This document shows positions 50,358-58,363 of a stretch of 64,000 nt of DNA, in pieces. The translations under genes and the position numbers were made by a program. The notes under the pieces are model-generated. The model worked only from the letters and a program-made list of their open reading frames with translations, had not been told where the DNA came from and ran no database searches. Each line of letters opens with the position of its first letter. Position 1 is the stretch's first letter. The DNA is from Thermogemmatispora sp042408965. Its GTDB lineage: Bacteria > Chloroflexota > Ktedonobacteria > Ktedonobacterales > Ktedonobacteraceae. The DNA lies in NCBI GenBank assembly GCA_042408965.1, contig JBHOQN010000165.1, positions 1 to 64,000 of the forward strand, in the 5' to 3' direction.

Positions 50358-51575
50358 TTATTGATCCGAGGCTGTCATGCTCTCAGGAGTGGCAACGGTC
50401 TCTGTTGCCCCGGTGGAGACAGGCGGCCCGGCGTTCTCCTCAAGAGGCGCTATCTCCTGGATCTGAGAGGAAGACAGAGTGCCGGGTAGCAATACCGGCA
50501 CCGCTTGCCTATTTTCCCCGGCCTGCGGTCCCGTTGTCAATTCCGCCGTATGGATACTAGGATCATTGTACTGTGGCAGTTTCAATTCCTGCCGGATGAC
50601 ACGGATCGCCTGATAGACAACGGTGGGTTTGAGGGAAAGCTGTTCGGCGATGATGCGATGCACGCCGATAGGCGGCACAGGGAGCAGCGGCTCATAGAGC
50701 GCCCTGATTCTGGCGAGTTCCTCGCTGTTGCCGCGGTAGGGCTGGACCTCCCACCAGCTTGGCAGCCCTTCGCGCTCGCGGAGGGCCTTAATGATGCGCT
50801 TGACGGCTGACTTAGGGATGTTGAGTTCGTGAGCGATACGTGTGCGGATTCCATCGAACTCAACGGGCTGGGCGAGTTCGCGGTAGCGCATTTCGATGTG
50901 AGCCACCTGCTCCGGCGTAGGGGTAAAGGGCAATGGAGGCGGCGTCTTCTCGCGTCTGGGCTTCGCCTGAGGCAGGGGCCTGGCAGCTCTGGCTGGTTCC
51001 TTCGCCAGCGGCTTCGCTGTGGGCGGGGTGCGAGGACCTTTGGCGCCAGCTCTGGGAGGGCCTGGCTGACGCAGCCCGCGCCCGGAGCTGCTCTCCTGCG
51101 AAGGACGCGAACGCGGGCCAAGGGAGGAGAGGCCACCACGCAGGAAACCGCCGCGGCGCTCGGCCTCCCAATACTGTGCCGGGCCGCGTGGAGCGGGGCG
51201 CTCGCTGCGCTCTGGTGGCTGGCTATCGCGTCCCATTGGGCGCGTGTCGGCGCGCAGGCCCGCGGGTGGCCTGGGCCGGACCGGATGCTCTGGCTCGCCC
51301 ACTTTGACATCCTGGAGGTTATCGAGCCAGTGACTGGTGCCTCCGGGCGCCGGCCTGGATCGGGGTGTGGCTGGTCCCCCTCCTGCTCCCGCTGGACGGC
51401 TCCCGCTTAGTGATTTCTGGGGACCCGATGCTGGCGGACGCTGTGGCGGTCCCGATCTGGCTGCCAGCTTCTCTTTGCGAGATTTCTGAGTACATTCAGG
51501 GCACGTTACATCTTTAGCATTAGCCGACTGAAATCTCTTGCCGCAGTTGATGCAGCGCATCTTAACTTTGCTCAT
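50358..51575 (-). CDS. zinc-ribbon protein with two tandem HTH-like segments
   Basis: A 405-residue protein of unknown family. Residues 6-31 form a zinc ribbon (CINCGKRF...CPEC). A basic Pro/Arg/Gly-rich region of about 190 residues, with repeated RPAP and PRSRP strings, precedes two adjacent HTH-like segments (about 225-335): IRTRIAHELNIPKSAVKRIIKALREREGLPSWW and VHRIIAEQLSLKPTVVYQAIRVIRQELKLPQY. The two share spacing and the pattern A-x-x-L-x-(I/L)-x-x-x-x-V, so they look duplicated. A Ser/Glu/Thr-rich tail ends the chain. DNA or RNA binding is likely. AGGGAGA precedes the ATG at 51575. Confidence 0.7.
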   Translation of the reverse strand: MSKVKMRCINCGKRFQSANAKDVTCPECTQKSRKEKLAARSGPPQRPPASGPQKSLSGSRPAGAGGGPATPRSRPAPGGTSHWLDNLQDVKVGEPEHPVRPRPPAGLRADTRPMGRDSQPPERSERPAPRGPAQYWEAERRGGFLRGGLSSLGPRSRPSQESSSGRGLRQPGPPRAGAKGPRTPPTAKPLAKEPARAARPLPQAKPRREKTPPPLPFTPTPEQVAHIEMRYRELAQPVEFDGIRTRIAHELNIPKSAVKRIIKALREREGLPSWWEVQPYRGNSEELARIRALYEPLLPVPPIGVHRIIAEQLSLKPTVVYQAIRVIRQELKLPQYNDPSIHTAELTTGPQAGENRQAVPVLLPGTLSSSQIQEIAPLEENAGPPVSTGATETVATPESMTASDQ

Positions 51576-51637
51576 GCAGTTCTCCCTGTACCGCTTGATA
51601 CAAGAACTTCTCTCACTCGCGTCGGAATGCACTTCCT

Positions 51638-51665
51638 AGTATAGCAGCTTTGCCCGGAGCGTCAA
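51638..51665 (-). promoter_or_regulatory. promoter of the zinc-ribbon/HTH gene
   Basis: On the minus strand TTGACG (complement of 51660-51665) and TATACT (complement of 51638-51643) are 16 nt apart, five of six bases matching consensus in each. The leader is about 55 nt. Confidence 0.65.
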
Positions 51666-51756
51666 TTCTTTTGGAAAAAGATCCTGTTTCGCTATCGCTG
51701 CCACCGAGTGCGCAGTAATGCTTAGTACCGGAACATCTGCCAATTACGCGCTCCGC

Positions 51757-54700
51757 TCATGGCCAGCGCTCACCCTCAAAGAAGCCCTGGACCTCCTCGA
51801 TGCTGGCCGTGCGGCGGGCCGGAGGGAGTGCGTTAAGGATCAGACGGCCGTAGCTTTTCGTATGCAGGCGCGTGTCGAGGATGGCCATGACGCCGCGATC
51901 CTCGCGTGTGCGCAGCAGACGGCCGAGGCCCTGCTTGAGGCGGAGCACTGCCTGGGGAAGCACATAGGAGCTAAACCAGTTCTCACCCGCCTCCTTCATC
52001 AGAGAGATACGCGCGGAGTGGACAGGATCGTCGGGTGGATCGAAGGGCAGCTTATCGATGACAACCAGTGAGAGGGCCTCGCCGGGAATATCGACCCCCT
52101 CCCAGAAGCTCTTGAGGCCAAAGAGAACCGAATGCTCCTCCTTGAACTGGCGTAGCAGTTCGCTGCGTGGCCAGTCTCCCTGACGCAGCAGGCGGAAAGG
52201 CAGATCGCTCTCTTGCAGCGTGGCGTAGACCATCTCCAGCATGCGCTGGCTGGAGAAGAGCAGAAAGGCGCGTCCGCGGGAGGCACGGATCAAGCGGGCC
52301 ATCTCGCTGGCAATCGCCTGCGTGTAGCGTCTGACCTGCTCGCTGTTGCCGTAGGCAGGTTCGGGCAGGTGGCGTGGCAGGTAGAGCAGGGCATTGCGCT
52401 CATAGTCGAAGGTGAACGGCAGGATGCATTCTTCCACGTCGGGCATCTCACTGTAGTCGAGGCCGAGGCGCTGACGAAAGTAGGCGAAGTGCGGACCGCG
52501 TTCGTCGGGTCGGGTGGGATGAGGACCGGTGGTGGCCAGCGTTGCCGAGGTGAAGATCAGAACGGGTGTTTTCAGCAGCTTCTCCTTCAGCCAGGAGGTG
52601 ATGTCCAGAGGGGCCGCTGAGACCTCCAGGTGGCTCCCGCGTTGGCCGGGGAGGGCGACACGCTCCATGTAGTAGACGTAGCGCTCGGGCTGGTTTACCG
52701 CGAAGACGGTGCGGATATGCTCGGCCAGATTCTGGGTACGCTTCAGCAGGCGGTCGTAGAGGGTACTCTCTTTCTCGGGAAGGTCGCGCGGACGCTGCTG
52801 GCGCAGGGAGTCGGCAAGCCGAGCGATGACACTGGCCAGTTGCAGTCCCTCCTCCAGCGGTTCCCGCAGGTGCAGACGGGAGCCGCTATTGTTGGCGCGG
52901 GCCAGTTGTTCCAGTTGTCGCCAGGCGGCCAGCCAGGCATGCTCGGCCTCTTCCTGCAGGCTGAGCAGGCTGTGTTCTTTGAGCAGGCGCTGCGCCAGCA
53001 GCGTGCGGATCTGATTAGGACTGATGGTGATGGTGAAGGCCCGTGTGGCCTCCTCTTCGAGGTGGTGCGCCTCATCGAGCACGATGACGTCGCGTTCGGG
53101 CAACAGGTGACCCTCCAGCGCTGCGTCGAGCAGCAGCAGGGTATGATTTACCACGATAATCTGGGCGCGCTCGGCCTGAACGCGCATCTGGCGTATATAG
53201 CAGTCGAAGAAGAAATTGCATTTGCTCCAGGCACACTGGTCGCGCTCGGCGGCGACCCGATTGCGGACATCGGCAGGCAGCGGGAAGTCGAGCAGTTCAA
53301 AGTCGCCATTGAAGCCGGCCTGAGGATCCTCGGTAAGCTGGTAGAGACGCTTGAATTCCTGGTTGCGCGTATAGAATTGCATACCAGTGCGCTCGTTCTC
53401 CAGGCGGTCAAGGCAGACATAGTTGCTCATGCCCTTGACCAGCGCGGCCTCGAACGGCTGGATATGCTGCTGTACGAAGGGAATGTCTTTATAGAAGAGC
53501 TGCTCTTGCAGGGCCTTATTCGCAGTGCTGATGATGGCCACCCGACCGGAGCGTACAATGGGTACGAGGTAGGCCAGCGACTTCCCGGTGCCCGTGGCGG
53601 CCTCCAGGATTGCATGGCGGCCTTCTTCTAGCGCGCGTGCCACGACTTCTGCCATGAAAATCTGCGCAGGTCGCTCCTCGTAGCCAGGCAGGCTGCGCGA
53701 GAGGACGCCTCCCTGGCAGAGATCGGCGTGGATCGTCTCGCGCAGAGGACTCCTGGTCTCGGACTCTGTCGGGAGAGGAGCGGGGGGCGAGGGCGTGACT
53801 GGTGGAGAGGTGACAGTCTCGGACGAGCGTGGTGTGACCACTCGCTCTGGGGCTGGCGTGTGGACCGGAGCCGTTGGCATCTTGTCTGAGGCTGTGCTGT
53901 TCAGCACAGGAGCGCGGGAGATGTGGGTGGCAGGCGTAGCGGGCGCAGTGCCAGTCGTTGCGAGGACCGTGGTGGGAAGGCCCCTGATCACCTCCAGGCA
54001 AGCCGCAGTGAATGCATAGACCTGCGGAAAGCGCTCCATCGGGTTCAGTGCGAGAGCCTGGAGTAGAACCTGCTCCAGCGCTTCTGGAATCTGGGCATTG
54101 AAGTTGCGGGGAGCGGGTGGCGGCTCGTGTTCTTGCTGATAGAGCAGCAACTCGCGTGTCTCGCCTGTATAGGGAGGACGGCCGCAGAGCCAGGCATAGA
54201 CGAGGGCGGCCAGGGCATATTGATCGCTGGCCGGTATCGGGGCGCCGCGCAGATGCTCTGGGGCCTTGTAGGGCAGCGCCGCCAGCTCGTCGTCGTAGGT
54301 GAGGGTGCCGGCCTGGCAGACGAGGGCGAAGTCAGCGAGCATGGAACTGGACCCCATGGTGAGAATGCTGCCCGGATGCAGGTTGCCATGCAGGATATTG
54401 CGCAGGTGGGCCGTATGCAGGGCATCCCCGACAGGCAGTAGCCAGCGCAGGAGTCCTTGCGGATCGGGTCTCTCGGCCGACCGCTCCTTGTGTTCCTGCT
54501 CCAGGGGCCGATCGCGCAAGATGATATAGCCGTAGCAGCCCTCCCCGGCAGGAACTGGCATCAGACCGTAGTCCTGGACGGCCTCAATCCAGCGATGTCC
54601 GGCCAGCTTCTTCAGATCGCGGGCGCGGGCCTCAAAGGCCCGCTGGTCCTCGGCGGTGACCAGGGGAAAGGCGCATACTTTCGCCAGAACGGTCTGTTTT

Positions 54701-54804
54701 TTGCGTTTTGCCTGACTGCATCTGTAGAGAGAGCCACTCCGGGTCTCTTTCATCGTCTCAAGGATGGTGTACGGTCCAATCTGCTGAAGCTCGACGCCTG
54801 CCAT
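51757..54804 (-). CDS. pseudokinase fused to DinG-type DNA helicase
   Basis: A 1015-residue fusion. Residues 10-275 have the Hanks kinase fold pattern (VLAKV with Lys42, KAPEHLRG, ASDQYALAALVYAWLCGRPPYTG) but the catalytic HRD is HGN (139-141), DFG is DFA (158-160) and there is no glycine loop, so it should be inactive. A Thr/Pro-rich linker (about 280-350) leads to an XPD/DinG superfamily-2 helicase: Walker A ATGTGKS (403-409), four cysteines for a 4Fe-4S cluster (C464, C524, C529, C535), DEAH (577-580), SFWEGVDIPGEALSLVVIDKLPF and motif VI QGLGRLLRT. No nuclease domain is seen. The start at 54804 has a GGGGGAG site and fits the extended -10 upstream; earlier ATGs are less likely. Confidence 0.88.
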   Translation of the reverse strand: MAGVELQQIGPYTILETMKETRSGSLYRCSQAKRKKQTVLAKVCAFPLVTAEDQRAFEARARDLKKLAGHRWIEAVQDYGLMPVPAGEGCYGYIILRDRPLEQEHKERSAERPDPQGLLRWLLPVGDALHTAHLRNILHGNLHPGSILTMGSSSMLADFALVCQAGTLTYDDELAALPYKAPEHLRGAPIPASDQYALAALVYAWLCGRPPYTGETRELLLYQQEHEPPPAPRNFNAQIPEALEQVLLQALALNPMERFPQVYAFTAACLEVIRGLPTTVLATTGTAPATPATHISRAPVLNSTASDKMPTAPVHTPAPERVVTPRSSETVTSPPVTPSPPAPLPTESETRSPLRETIHADLCQGGVLSRSLPGYEERPAQIFMAEVVARALEEGRHAILEAATGTGKSLAYLVPIVRSGRVAIISTANKALQEQLFYKDIPFVQQHIQPFEAALVKGMSNYVCLDRLENERTGMQFYTRNQEFKRLYQLTEDPQAGFNGDFELLDFPLPADVRNRVAAERDQCAWSKCNFFFDCYIRQMRVQAERAQIIVVNHTLLLLDAALEGHLLPERDVIVLDEAHHLEEEATRAFTITISPNQIRTLLAQRLLKEHSLLSLQEEAEHAWLAAWRQLEQLARANNSGSRLHLREPLEEGLQLASVIARLADSLRQQRPRDLPEKESTLYDRLLKRTQNLAEHIRTVFAVNQPERYVYYMERVALPGQRGSHLEVSAAPLDITSWLKEKLLKTPVLIFTSATLATTGPHPTRPDERGPHFAYFRQRLGLDYSEMPDVEECILPFTFDYERNALLYLPRHLPEPAYGNSEQVRRYTQAIASEMARLIRASRGRAFLLFSSQRMLEMVYATLQESDLPFRLLRQGDWPRSELLRQFKEEHSVLFGLKSFWEGVDIPGEALSLVVIDKLPFDPPDDPVHSARISLMKEAGENWFSSYVLPQAVLRLKQGLGRLLRTREDRGVMAILDTRLHTKSYGRLILNALPPARRTASIEEVQGFFEGERWP

Positions 54805-54851
54805 AAACAACGCTCCCCCGCGGCTGAACATATGTTTGGGCTGTATCTGCC

Positions 54852-54860
54852 AGTATATCA
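54852..54860 (-). promoter_or_regulatory. extended -10 promoter of the pseudokinase-helicase gene
   Basis: The minus strand reads TGATATACT. Predicted initiation near 54845 lies downstream of the most upstream in-frame ATG (54900) and so rules that start out. Confidence 0.5.
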
Positions 54861-54955
54861 CAGCCGGAGAGAGGCGACAATGCGGGCGCCGCTTCCGCAA
54901 GCCTCCTGGCGCAGGTGCTGCTGGAGAGAGCGGGCTTCTGTCTGGCAGGTCCTAC

Positions 54956-54984
54956 TTGACAGCGGCGCCAGAGTCGGCTATTTT
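54956..54984 (+). promoter_or_regulatory. promoter of the Nudix regulator gene
   Basis: A perfect TTGACA (54956-54961) and TATTTT (54979-54984) are separated by exactly 17 nt. Confidence 0.65.
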
Positions 54985-55003
54985 AGCGTAAACGCGACAC
55001 TAA
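54983..55003. promoter_or_regulatory. operator-like dyad at the Nudix promoter
   Basis: TTAGCGT (54983-54989) and ACACTAA (54997-55003) form an imperfect 21-bp dyad that overlaps the end of the -10 and the expected start of transcription. A smaller exact palindrome GCGT-AA-ACGC lies within it. This is a natural site for autorepression by the Nudix-HTH protein. Confidence 0.5.
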
Positions 55004-55132
55004 GGGGCATCGATGCGGGCGATTGCCCTGGTCGCGTGTGGCGGTCTGGCGCTCTCAGAGGGGAGCGAGTCAGCAGTCACGCTGCTGCGAGCAGCCTGCG
55101 GACCTTTCTCCCCGTGCGGTTGAGCGTGAAGC

Positions 55133-55879
55133 ATGGCATCAAAATATATGAAAGAGCGGCATAACCTGATGAGCAGTGGGCAAAGTGATCAGCCTGCAAC
55201 GGAGGCACAGCTTCATCATTACAATCCAGAAAAGTACGAAAGGCCAGCGGTGACCGTGGATGTCGTAATGATGAGCATTCGCCACTCTGACCTGCAGGTC
55301 TTGCTGGTGAAGCGGCGCTCATGGCCCTATGAGGGCATGTGGGCCATACCGGGCGGTTTTGTGCACATCGATGAGTCTCTGGAAGATGCGGCCAAGCGTG
55401 AGCTGCATGAGGAGACAGGTGTGCAGGATGTCTATCTAGAGCAACTCTACACTTTCGGTGATCCCAGGCGTGATCCGCGGATGCGAGTCATCACCGTTGT
55501 CTACTATGCCCTGCTTGACTCAGAGCGCCTCCAGGTGCGAGCGGCGGACGATGCCAGCGATGTCGGCTGGTTTTCCATGTACGATCTGCCAGAACTGGCC
55601 TTTGACCATGCGAACATCCTGGCCTACACGCTGCAGCGCATTCGCGGCAAGCTGGAGTACACCACGATTGGTTTTAATCTCCTGCCAGAGCAATTTACGC
55701 TGCGTGAGTTGCAGCGGGTGTATGAGATCATCCTGCACCGCAAGCTTGATAAGCGGAACTTTCGCAAAAAGATTCTCTCGACGGGCATCCTGGAAGACAC
55801 AGGGGCGAAAAAGATGGAGGGCACGCATCGGCCGGCCCGTCTCTATCGTTTCAATCCGGCGGCGGTGGCGAGGCAGTGA
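55133..55879 (+). CDS. Nudix-domain transcriptional regulator (NrtR-like)
   Basis: A 248-residue protein with an N-terminal Nudix domain whose box is GGFVHIDESLEDAAKRELHEETGV (residues 74-97), meeting the GX5EX7REUXEEXGU rule, and a C-terminal winged helix (about 175-240: FTLRELQRVYEIILHRKLDKRNFRKKIL...LYRFN). The layout matches NrtR-type regulators, which sense ADP-ribose or related nucleotides and repress NAD metabolism genes; no NAD gene is nearby. Because the Nudix box is complete it may still hydrolyse its ligand. Three ATGs (55133, 55148, 55169) could start the protein. Its 3' end overlaps that of the convergent permease-kinase gene by 29 bp. Confidence 0.86.
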   Translation: MASKYMKERHNLMSSGQSDQPATEAQLHHYNPEKYERPAVTVDVVMMSIRHSDLQVLLVKRRSWPYEGMWAIPGGFVHIDESLEDAAKRELHEETGVQDVYLEQLYTFGDPRRDPRMRVITVVYYALLDSERLQVRAADDASDVGWFSMYDLPELAFDHANILAYTLQRIRGKLEYTTIGFNLLPEQFTLRELQRVYEIILHRKLDKRNFRKKILSTGILEDTGAKKMEGTHRPARLYRFNPAAVARQ

Positions 55880-58175
55880 CGTCCCCCTCTGTCTCAGAGG
55901 CTGCCGCTGGCGGAGGCGTGGCCGGTAGCGTGAAGATAAAGGTCGAGCCTTCACCCTCCACGCCGCTGCTCTCGACGGTGATGTGGCCCCGCATGGCCTC
56001 GACCAGGGCGCGTGTGATATAGAGGCCAAGGCCGCTCCCGCGGCTGAGGCCGTGCATATCCCTCTCCAGGCGCACAAACTTCTCGAAAATGGCCTCCTGT
56101 TTATCGGCGGGGATTCCCGCTCCGCGGTCAATCACGCTGATGCGCACCCGCGGCTGAGTTGCCTCGATGACGCGCCTGGCTCTGATCACGATCGGTGTGC
56201 CTTCGCGTGAGTAGCGCAGGGCATTGGAGATCAGGTTGCGCAGAATCTGCTTGAGGCGCATCTCATCGGCCCAGACGACGATGTCCTCATCGATGTCCAG
56301 CTTGAGTTCGCGCTGCTCCTTGAGGAGCAGCGGCTCGAAAAGTTCGCAGACGCTCTGGCAGAGTGTGCGCAGAGAAAGGCTGTGGCAATGCAACAAGGTC
56401 GCGTCGAAGGCGACCCGACTGGCGTCCATGATGTTGGCCTGAAGCAGAACGAGTTCGTCGCAGGCGCGGCGCGCGTGTTGCAAGAAGGTGCGGCGTGTGG
56501 CCGGATCGGCGCCCTCCATCTCCGAGAGCAGTTCGAGGTACCCCTGAACGATTGTCAGAGGGGTGCGTAGTTCGTGGCTGGCAGTGGTGATAAAAGCGTC
56601 CTTCATCTGGTCCAGTTCGCTCAGCCGTGCGTAGGCGGTCTGCAGCTCGCTGTAGAGGCGGGCGTTTTCGCGTGCCGCTGCAATCTGCTCGTTCAGGCTG
56701 CTTAGCAGGCGCGGGTAGGCCGAGCCGACCAGGCCGATGACCAGCGTGGCGAGGGCGCTCATGCCGATGATCAGGCTCCACTGCGTGTTGGGGATCAGGT
56801 TGCTATCCCAGGAGGCTGTCAGCGTCGTCCAGATGGCGCAGAGGCTGGCCAGCCCCCCGACCAGCGAGCAGCAGTAGAGCAGCCAGCGTGGTGCAATCAG
56901 TTGTTCAGGATGTCTGGCGAACCAGGCGGGGAAACGCAGGGGGATAACGGGCAGATCGAGGAAGAGAATGACCATGGAGATACACCAGATGACGCTGGTG
57001 GTGGCCTGCAGCACGTCGTAGACCCTGGTAGAGAAGGTTTCATCGGTCTGGTAGAGCACTGGCCCGATGAAATAGGTGGCGACCGTCAGAATGACGACAA
57101 TACTCATCTGAAATGTGCTGGCGTAGCTGGGAGCCCGATGGCGATTCAGATGTGCCAGCGCGCCAGGAAGACGGTGATCGAGGGCGGAGACGAAGAGGAT
57201 GCGGGCGAACGAGATGTTGTAGAGGACGGTGCTGATGAGAAAGAAGCCGATGTAGAGCAGGCTCACCACAATCGTCAGTGGCAGGCCAAAGGCGTTGTTG
57301 ATGGCGACGAGGGGAGCGTAGGCCAGCCCGACGACGGTCTGGGGCACGACGGTGGCGACTCCGAAGGTTCCGACCAGGTAGGCGGCCATTACCAGCAGGG
57401 GGCCTGCTATCAGCGTCAGGCGCGCCGCCTTTGTCTGCTCGCTTGTCTCAGCGGAGAGGTTAAAGGGGACCTCGACACCCAGGAGCGCTAGCACGACGAC
57501 GCCATAGATGCCGGGGGAGATGTTGCCCAGGGCCGGTTGCGGGCCAACTGCCGGGATCTGAGGGCGGTGGCCCTGCAGCAACCAGAAGAGGCCAGCCAGA
57601 CCCAGAATCAGCAGCCCCACCCCATAGAGCAGAATGGCCCAGCGGGCCAGCCGCATGATGCGCTCCAGGCGCCGCGTTGAGAGCCAGGTCACCAGGGCGA
57701 TGATGCCCAGCAGCAGCAGCCCCTGCGTCCAGGGAAGGGCGAGCCAGCTGACCTGCTGGCCGTAGATCTCAAAGCCAAGCCCCTGAATCAGCGCGACAAC
57801 GGTGGCGCTGGTAACGAACGGTACCAGGATGCCAGGCACCCAGGCGCAGAAGCCAGCAAAAAATCCCCATAGTGAGCCGAGGGCGCGGTGCGTCCAGACG
57901 TAGATGGAGCCATCGGCCGGCATCAGCCGGTTGAGCTGGCCGGTCACGACAGCCCCCGGCAGGAGAAACGTGAATCCGCCAATCAGCCAGTACAGGTACG
58001 TCGCGTTGACCCCGATGCCCTCGCCCAGCACGACCGAGGTATTGGGTACGAACAGCACGATTGCAATAAAGAGAACCAGTAGATCGAAGCTCTTCAGTGT
58101 TCGGGGCAAATACTCGCCAAGGCGCTGCTCTGAGCGCAATGGCTCCCCAGGGGCACTCTGAGTGATACTAGCCAT
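55851..58175 (-). CDS. APC-permease / sensor histidine kinase fusion
   Basis: A 774-residue fusion. Residues 25-490 are a complete amino acid-permease-like domain of about 12 to 14 helices (SFDLLVLFIAIVLFVPN, PADGSIYVWTHRALGSLWGF, the loop VPFNLSAETSEQTKAARLT). A short coiled coil (about 492-525) joins a histidine kinase: H-box ASHELRTPLT with His534, N-box NLISNALRYS, DRGAGIP and GSGLGLYITRALVEAM. There is no receiver domain. The permease part presumably transports or simply senses an amino acid or amine and sets kinase activity. GGGAGG precedes the ATG at 58175. No response regulator is adjacent, so the partner is elsewhere. The 3' end overlaps the Nudix gene tail-to-tail. Confidence 0.9.
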   Translation of the reverse strand: MASITQSAPGEPLRSEQRLGEYLPRTLKSFDLLVLFIAIVLFVPNTSVVLGEGIGVNATYLYWLIGGFTFLLPGAVVTGQLNRLMPADGSIYVWTHRALGSLWGFFAGFCAWVPGILVPFVTSATVVALIQGLGFEIYGQQVSWLALPWTQGLLLLGIIALVTWLSTRRLERIMRLARWAILLYGVGLLILGLAGLFWLLQGHRPQIPAVGPQPALGNISPGIYGVVVLALLGVEVPFNLSAETSEQTKAARLTLIAGPLLVMAAYLVGTFGVATVVPQTVVGLAYAPLVAINNAFGLPLTIVVSLLYIGFFLISTVLYNISFARILFVSALDHRLPGALAHLNRHRAPSYASTFQMSIVVILTVATYFIGPVLYQTDETFSTRVYDVLQATTSVIWCISMVILFLDLPVIPLRFPAWFARHPEQLIAPRWLLYCCSLVGGLASLCAIWTTLTASWDSNLIPNTQWSLIIGMSALATLVIGLVGSAYPRLLSSLNEQIAAARENARLYSELQTAYARLSELDQMKDAFITTASHELRTPLTIVQGYLELLSEMEGADPATRRTFLQHARRACDELVLLQANIMDASRVAFDATLLHCHSLSLRTLCQSVCELFEPLLLKEQRELKLDIDEDIVVWADEMRLKQILRNLISNALRYSREGTPIVIRARRVIEATQPRVRISVIDRGAGIPADKQEAIFEKFVRLERDMHGLSRGSGLGLYITRALVEAMRGHITVESSGVEGEGSTFIFTLPATPPPAAASETEGDVTASPPPPD

Positions 58176-58236
58176 CCTGGAGCCTCCCGCTCGTTTATTG
58201 ACACAAGTGTTCTTCTCTGGCACCTTAAGGACGTGT

Positions 58237-58273
58237 CACCTGTTATCACATGGCGGTAGCTGTACAACAGGTG
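58237..58273. promoter_or_regulatory. inverted repeat CACCTGTT-N21-AACAGGTG in the leader of the fusion gene
   Basis: CACCTGTT (58237-58244) and AACAGGTG (58266-58273) are exactly complementary with 21 nt between. It lies just downstream of a likely promoter on the minus strand and could be a paired operator or an mRNA hairpin. Confidence 0.4.
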
Positions 58274-58276
58274 TGT

Positions 58277-58305
58277 AGTATAGCAGTTCAAAGATGATCG
58301 GTAAA
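58277..58305 (-). promoter_or_regulatory. candidate promoter of the permease-kinase gene
   Basis: On the minus strand TTTACC (complement of 58300-58305) and TATACT (complement of 58277-58282) are 17 nt apart. The -10 is strong and the -35 moderate. Confidence 0.45.
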
Positions 58306-58363
58306 GGGGGAGGCGCAGAGAGACCGTGGTGAGTGTGGCTGGCTGGCTGGCTGGCCTGCTTGC

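Larger units (their letters stand above)
54805..55132. other. divergent intergenic region, helicase fusion / Nudix regulator
   Basis: Holds a promoter for each side. The minus-strand extended -10 for the helicase fusion is at 54852-54860; the plus-strand promoter and operator-like dyad for the Nudix gene are at 54956-55003. From the latter to the Nudix start is a leader of about 140 nt in which I recognise no structure. Confidence 0.5.

Noticed and set aside
58337..58352. four tandem GGCT units
   Set aside because: A short tetranucleotide run in a gap, too small to be informative by itself.
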